Part shown: piece after piece, positions 42,790 to 44,457 of the stretch | How positions within the stretch are numbered: the stretch's first letter is position 1 | Layout of the letters: each line of letters begins with the position of its first letter | Source of the DNA: an uncultured Lachnospiraceae bacterium | Lineage (GTDB): Bacteria; Bacillota; Clostridia; Lachnospirales; Lachnospiraceae | Length of the DNA stretch: 44,457 bases | Assembly: GCA_910577655.1 (NCBI GenBank) | Contig: CAJTOW010000009.1 | Span: 13,016-57,472, forward strand | Direction: 5' to 3' | Notes under the pieces: generated by a model | Database searches by the model: none | Told to the model about the DNA's origin: nothing | Seen by the model: only the letters and a program-made list of their open reading frames with translations | Translations under genes and position numbers: made by a program

Positions 42790-43088
42790 GTCTGTTTGAA
42801 ACAGTATATATGGGGGTCCGGCTTCATGATATAAATGCGCAGCCAAATGTATTCAGCAGAGATTTCTTTGCAACCTGGAAAAAACCGCCGGGTGATTTTG
42901 CACTGGATCTTTATGTACTATATTTGGCTGTCAAATCCGGTCTAAAAATAAAGCGGTTTGATGTTTTGTTTTCAGAAAGAGTACATGGGGAGTCCCACTG
43001 GAATAACGGAAGTCTGGCTGCAAAATGGAAATTTATTAAAAGAACATTGGATTTTAGTATAAAGCTAAAACGAGAGGGAGTCAGATAA
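42786..43088 (+). pseudogene. C-terminal fragment of a GT2 (dolichyl-phosphate-mannose-synthase-like) glycosyltransferase
   Basis: The 100 residues match only the end of such enzymes: RLHDINAQPNVFSRDFF, PPGDFALDLYVLYLA and ERVHGESHWNNG, followed by a basic helix (KWKFIKRTLDFSIKLKREG). The N-terminal nucleotide-sugar domain, about two thirds of a normal protein, is absent. The frame starts within the stop of the preceding truncated gene, so it may still be translated, but it should lack transferase activity. The stop overlaps the next start (TAATG). Confidence 0.7.
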
Positions 43089-43690
43089 TGGAATATATTG
43101 CACACAGAATCAATACGGTCGCAGAATTAAAGGAGCTGCCAGGGGAGTATGGGATTGAACTGGATCTCAGAGATGGTCTGGATGGGAGAATTTACATACA
43201 GCATAATCCATTTGAACCTGGAGAAGATTTCGAAGAGTATTTAAAAAATTATGGTCATGGGACCATGATTCTGAATATAAAAAGTGAGCGCATAGAGTTT
43301 AAGGCTTTAGAAATGCTCAGAAAATATAATGTAAGACAATACTTTTTTTTGGATTCATCATTCCCTATGATCTATCTTCTGAGTGGAATGGGAGAGAAAC
43401 ATGTAGCAATTCGGATTTCAGAACTGGAAGGACTGGATACAGCCAGGAAGATGGCTGGAAGGGCCAACTGGATATGGGTTGATTGTTTTACCAGAATACC
43501 GATTGGCAAGCCGGAATATGCAGAGCTGAGGTCATTAGGTTATAGATTATGTTTTGTTTCTCCAGAGTTGGAGGGAAGGGATGAAGATATTGAGCACTAT
43601 GCCAGGAAAATTGTGGATATGGACATGAGAATGGATGCAGTATGTACAAAAACGTATAACATAGAAAGATGGAAACATTTATTGCTGTGA
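43088..43690 (+). CDS. GDPD/PI-PLC-like phosphodiesterase family protein
   Basis: The 200-residue protein begins YIAHRINTVAELKEL and continues GIELDLRDGLDGRIYIQHNPF, the arrangement of His6/Arg7, Glu24/Asp26 and a downstream His seen at the active site of TIM-barrel glycerophosphodiester phosphodiesterases. Only about 200 residues are present, shorter than the ~240-300 of true GlpQ-type enzymes. Relatives of this short type are common in polysaccharide loci. It might remove or add phosphodiester substituents on the glycan, matching the LicD-type gene; this is inference. It overlaps the GT2 fragment by one base. Confidence 0.6.
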   Translation: MEYIAHRINTVAELKELPGEYGIELDLRDGLDGRIYIQHNPFEPGEDFEEYLKNYGHGTMILNIKSERIEFKALEMLRKYNVRQYFFLDSSFPMIYLLSGMGEKHVAIRISELEGLDTARKMAGRANWIWVDCFTRIPIGKPEYAELRSLGYRLCFVSPELEGRDEDIEHYARKIVDMDMRMDAVCTKTYNIERWKHLLL

Positions 43691-43851
43691 AAATCATGAG
43701 GGTGTAGGGAAATCTATGGAAGAACTATTAACCTGAATCAGTTTTTATGACCTATTTGGAGGACGGCAGATGCAGCATTGGTCAGGCTGGCGCTCTGGGA
43801 CAAAGAGGTGACCACAGAGTGCGCTAACATGAAAGAAGGCGGGAATGAATT

Positions 43852-44007
43852 TTAAACACGCTTCAGATCAATATATAGCTTCAGGGATTTATAGGTTTTC
43901 GTTTCCGTCCAGTAGTTTCCAAATTCTTCGTTTCTCATGGCCCTGCTTACCAAATTCGGCCCATATACGGATTCTTCCCCGGGATTCTCTATCTTTTTCT
44001 TGCCTCA
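43852..44007 (-). pseudogene. Remnant of an AAA-ATPase-like / PDDEXK family gene
   Basis: Read on the minus strand, about 51 codons ending in TAA at 43852-43854 contain SRAMRNEEFGNYWTETKTY and KSLKLYIDLK, very like the characteristic middle segment of the AAA-ATPase-like (PF09820) proteins that carry a C-terminal PDDEXK domain. An in-frame stop lies immediately upstream on that strand, and the rest of the gene is missing. The gap 43691-44072 otherwise holds only the promoter at 44000-44028. Confidence 0.5.
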
Positions 44008-44028
44008 AGTCTGTTTTTTTCTTATAAT
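44000..44028 (+). promoter_or_regulatory. Promoter for the Rpn-family gene
   Basis: TTGCCT at 44000-44005 and TATAAT at 44023-44028 with a 17-base spacer, 45 bases before the start codon at 44073. Confidence 0.6.
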
Positions 44029-44072
44029 AGAACTATAGACGAAATGTGTGCTTATGCAGGGGGTGAAGTGTC

Positions 44073-44457
44073 ATGGACGAGAGCGGTAAAGTTCCGGTTA
44101 CAAATGTGCCGGAGGCTGGTGAGTATGCGAAAAGTTCTGTTTCGGAAGTTCAAAAGCCAGATGTAAAAGGAACGGTCAAGGATTCCGTATTCCGGGATTT
44201 GTTTGGCGATCGAAGGTATGCTTTGCAGCTGTATCAGGCGCTCCATCCGGAAGATACGGATGTGACGGAGGCAGATATTGGAGATGTTACAATCCACAAT
44301 ATATTTACGGACCAGGAATACAATGACCTGGGGATGACTGTCCGGGGAAAACTTCTTGTTATGCTGGAAGCCCAGGCCAGTTGGACAATGAATATCATAA
44401 TAAGGATTCTGCTCTATCTGGCCCATATATGGAATGAACATATTGAAACGACAAATC
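44073..44457 (+). CDS. Rpn / PDDEXK-transposase-family protein (N-terminal part, cut by window end)
   Basis: The ORF is open to the window end: 128 codons are visible. After a variable polar N-terminus it reads KGTVKDSVFRDLFGDRRYAL, LYQALHPEDTDV, and GKLLVMLEAQASWTMNIIIR, the N-terminal nuclease-domain pattern of the Rpn / PD-(D/E)XK nuclease family transposase group (PF12784-like), where Asp of VFRDLF and the Glu of MLEAQ are conserved. GGGGGTG precedes the ATG. Such genes are frequent, dispersed and often multi-copy in Lachnospiraceae. The C-terminus cannot be judged. Confidence 0.75.
   Translation, partial: MDESGKVPVTNVPEAGEYAKSSVSEVQKPDVKGTVKDSVFRDLFGDRRYALQLYQALHPEDTDVTEADIGDVTIHNIFTDQEYNDLGMTVRGKLLVMLEAQASWTMNIIIRILLYLAHIWNEHIETTN

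Noticed and set aside
43845..44027. Plus-strand 60-codon ORF near the right end
   Set aside because: It lacks a ribosome binding site and is antisense to a recognisable AAA-ATPase-like remnant.
44052..44441. Minus-strand 129-codon ORF at the window end
   Set aside because: It is the antisense of the Rpn-family gene, which has a promoter, ribosome binding site and recognisable motifs.

Overview
The window looks like a chromosome segment from a Gram-positive, probably gut-derived, Clostridia member (Lachnospiraceae-like). The reasons are a Gram-positive PolC-type replicative polymerase, the Firmicute-type block pyrH-frr-uppS-cdsA-dxr-rseP-ispG-polC, strong AGGAGG-type ribosome binding sites, TTG and GTG starts, and GC-rich housekeeping DNA next to a much more AT-rich glycan locus. 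Genus cannot be fixed from sequence reading alone. All genes I accept are on the + strand except one decayed remnant near the right end.

Left part (1-6.9 kb): a MITE-like repeat, a low-complexity lipoprotein, a doubtful small ORF, then purine genes purC, purF, purB and purA, with a clear sigma-A type promoter before purC. Next (7.0-14.1 kb) comes a 1200-residue adenylation/carrier/condensation enzyme with its own promoter and terminator, a PAP2-type membrane phosphatase, a DUF2232-like membrane protein, a 55-residue membrane protein, a possible small RNA, and an Sfp-type phosphopantetheinyl transferase that could activate the carrier domain. Two near-identical ~88 bp hairpin repeats bracket the big synthase gene, and a dispersed ~30 bp palindrome (GTAACAGTTCAG...CTGAACTGTTAC) recurs in gaps across the first 20 kb.

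Middle (14.1-25.5 kb): pyrH, frr, uppS, cdsA, dxr, rseP, ispG and polC cover UMP phosphorylation, ribosome recycling, undecaprenyl, phospholipid and isoprenoid synthesis, intramembrane proteolysis and DNA replication. Between ispG and polC a tandem repeat has created five consecutive micro-ORFs. The four junctions from ispG to the fifth micro-ORF's start, plus its predecessor, use ATGA stop/start overlaps, and the last micro-ORF abuts the polC start. This unbroken relay is the most unusual small-scale structure here.

Right part (25.5-44.4 kb): a complete tyrosine recombinase lies between two palindromic elements that match best in inverted orientation. It is followed by a second recombinase-fold protein that lacks the catalytic residues and stands at the head of a surface polysaccharide cluster. 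The cluster encodes four glycosyltransferases, a LicD-type phosphotransferase, a Wzy-like polymerase, a Wzx-like flippase, an acetyltransferase, and a WbpA/B/D/E/G set that should make a UDP-2,3-diacetamido-2,3-dideoxy-uronic acid and possibly amidinate it. No initiating phosphoglycosyltransferase, chain-length regulator, WbpI epimerase or HisH/HisF-type partners of WbpG are in the window. The distal end is scarred: a truncated membrane protein joined to the C-terminal third of a GT2 enzyme, a GDPD-like phosphodiesterase, an antisense remnant of an AAA-ATPase/PDDEXK gene, and a Rpn/PDDEXK-transposase-family gene that runs off the window.

No rRNA, tRNA, CRISPR array or complete insertion sequence was recognised.
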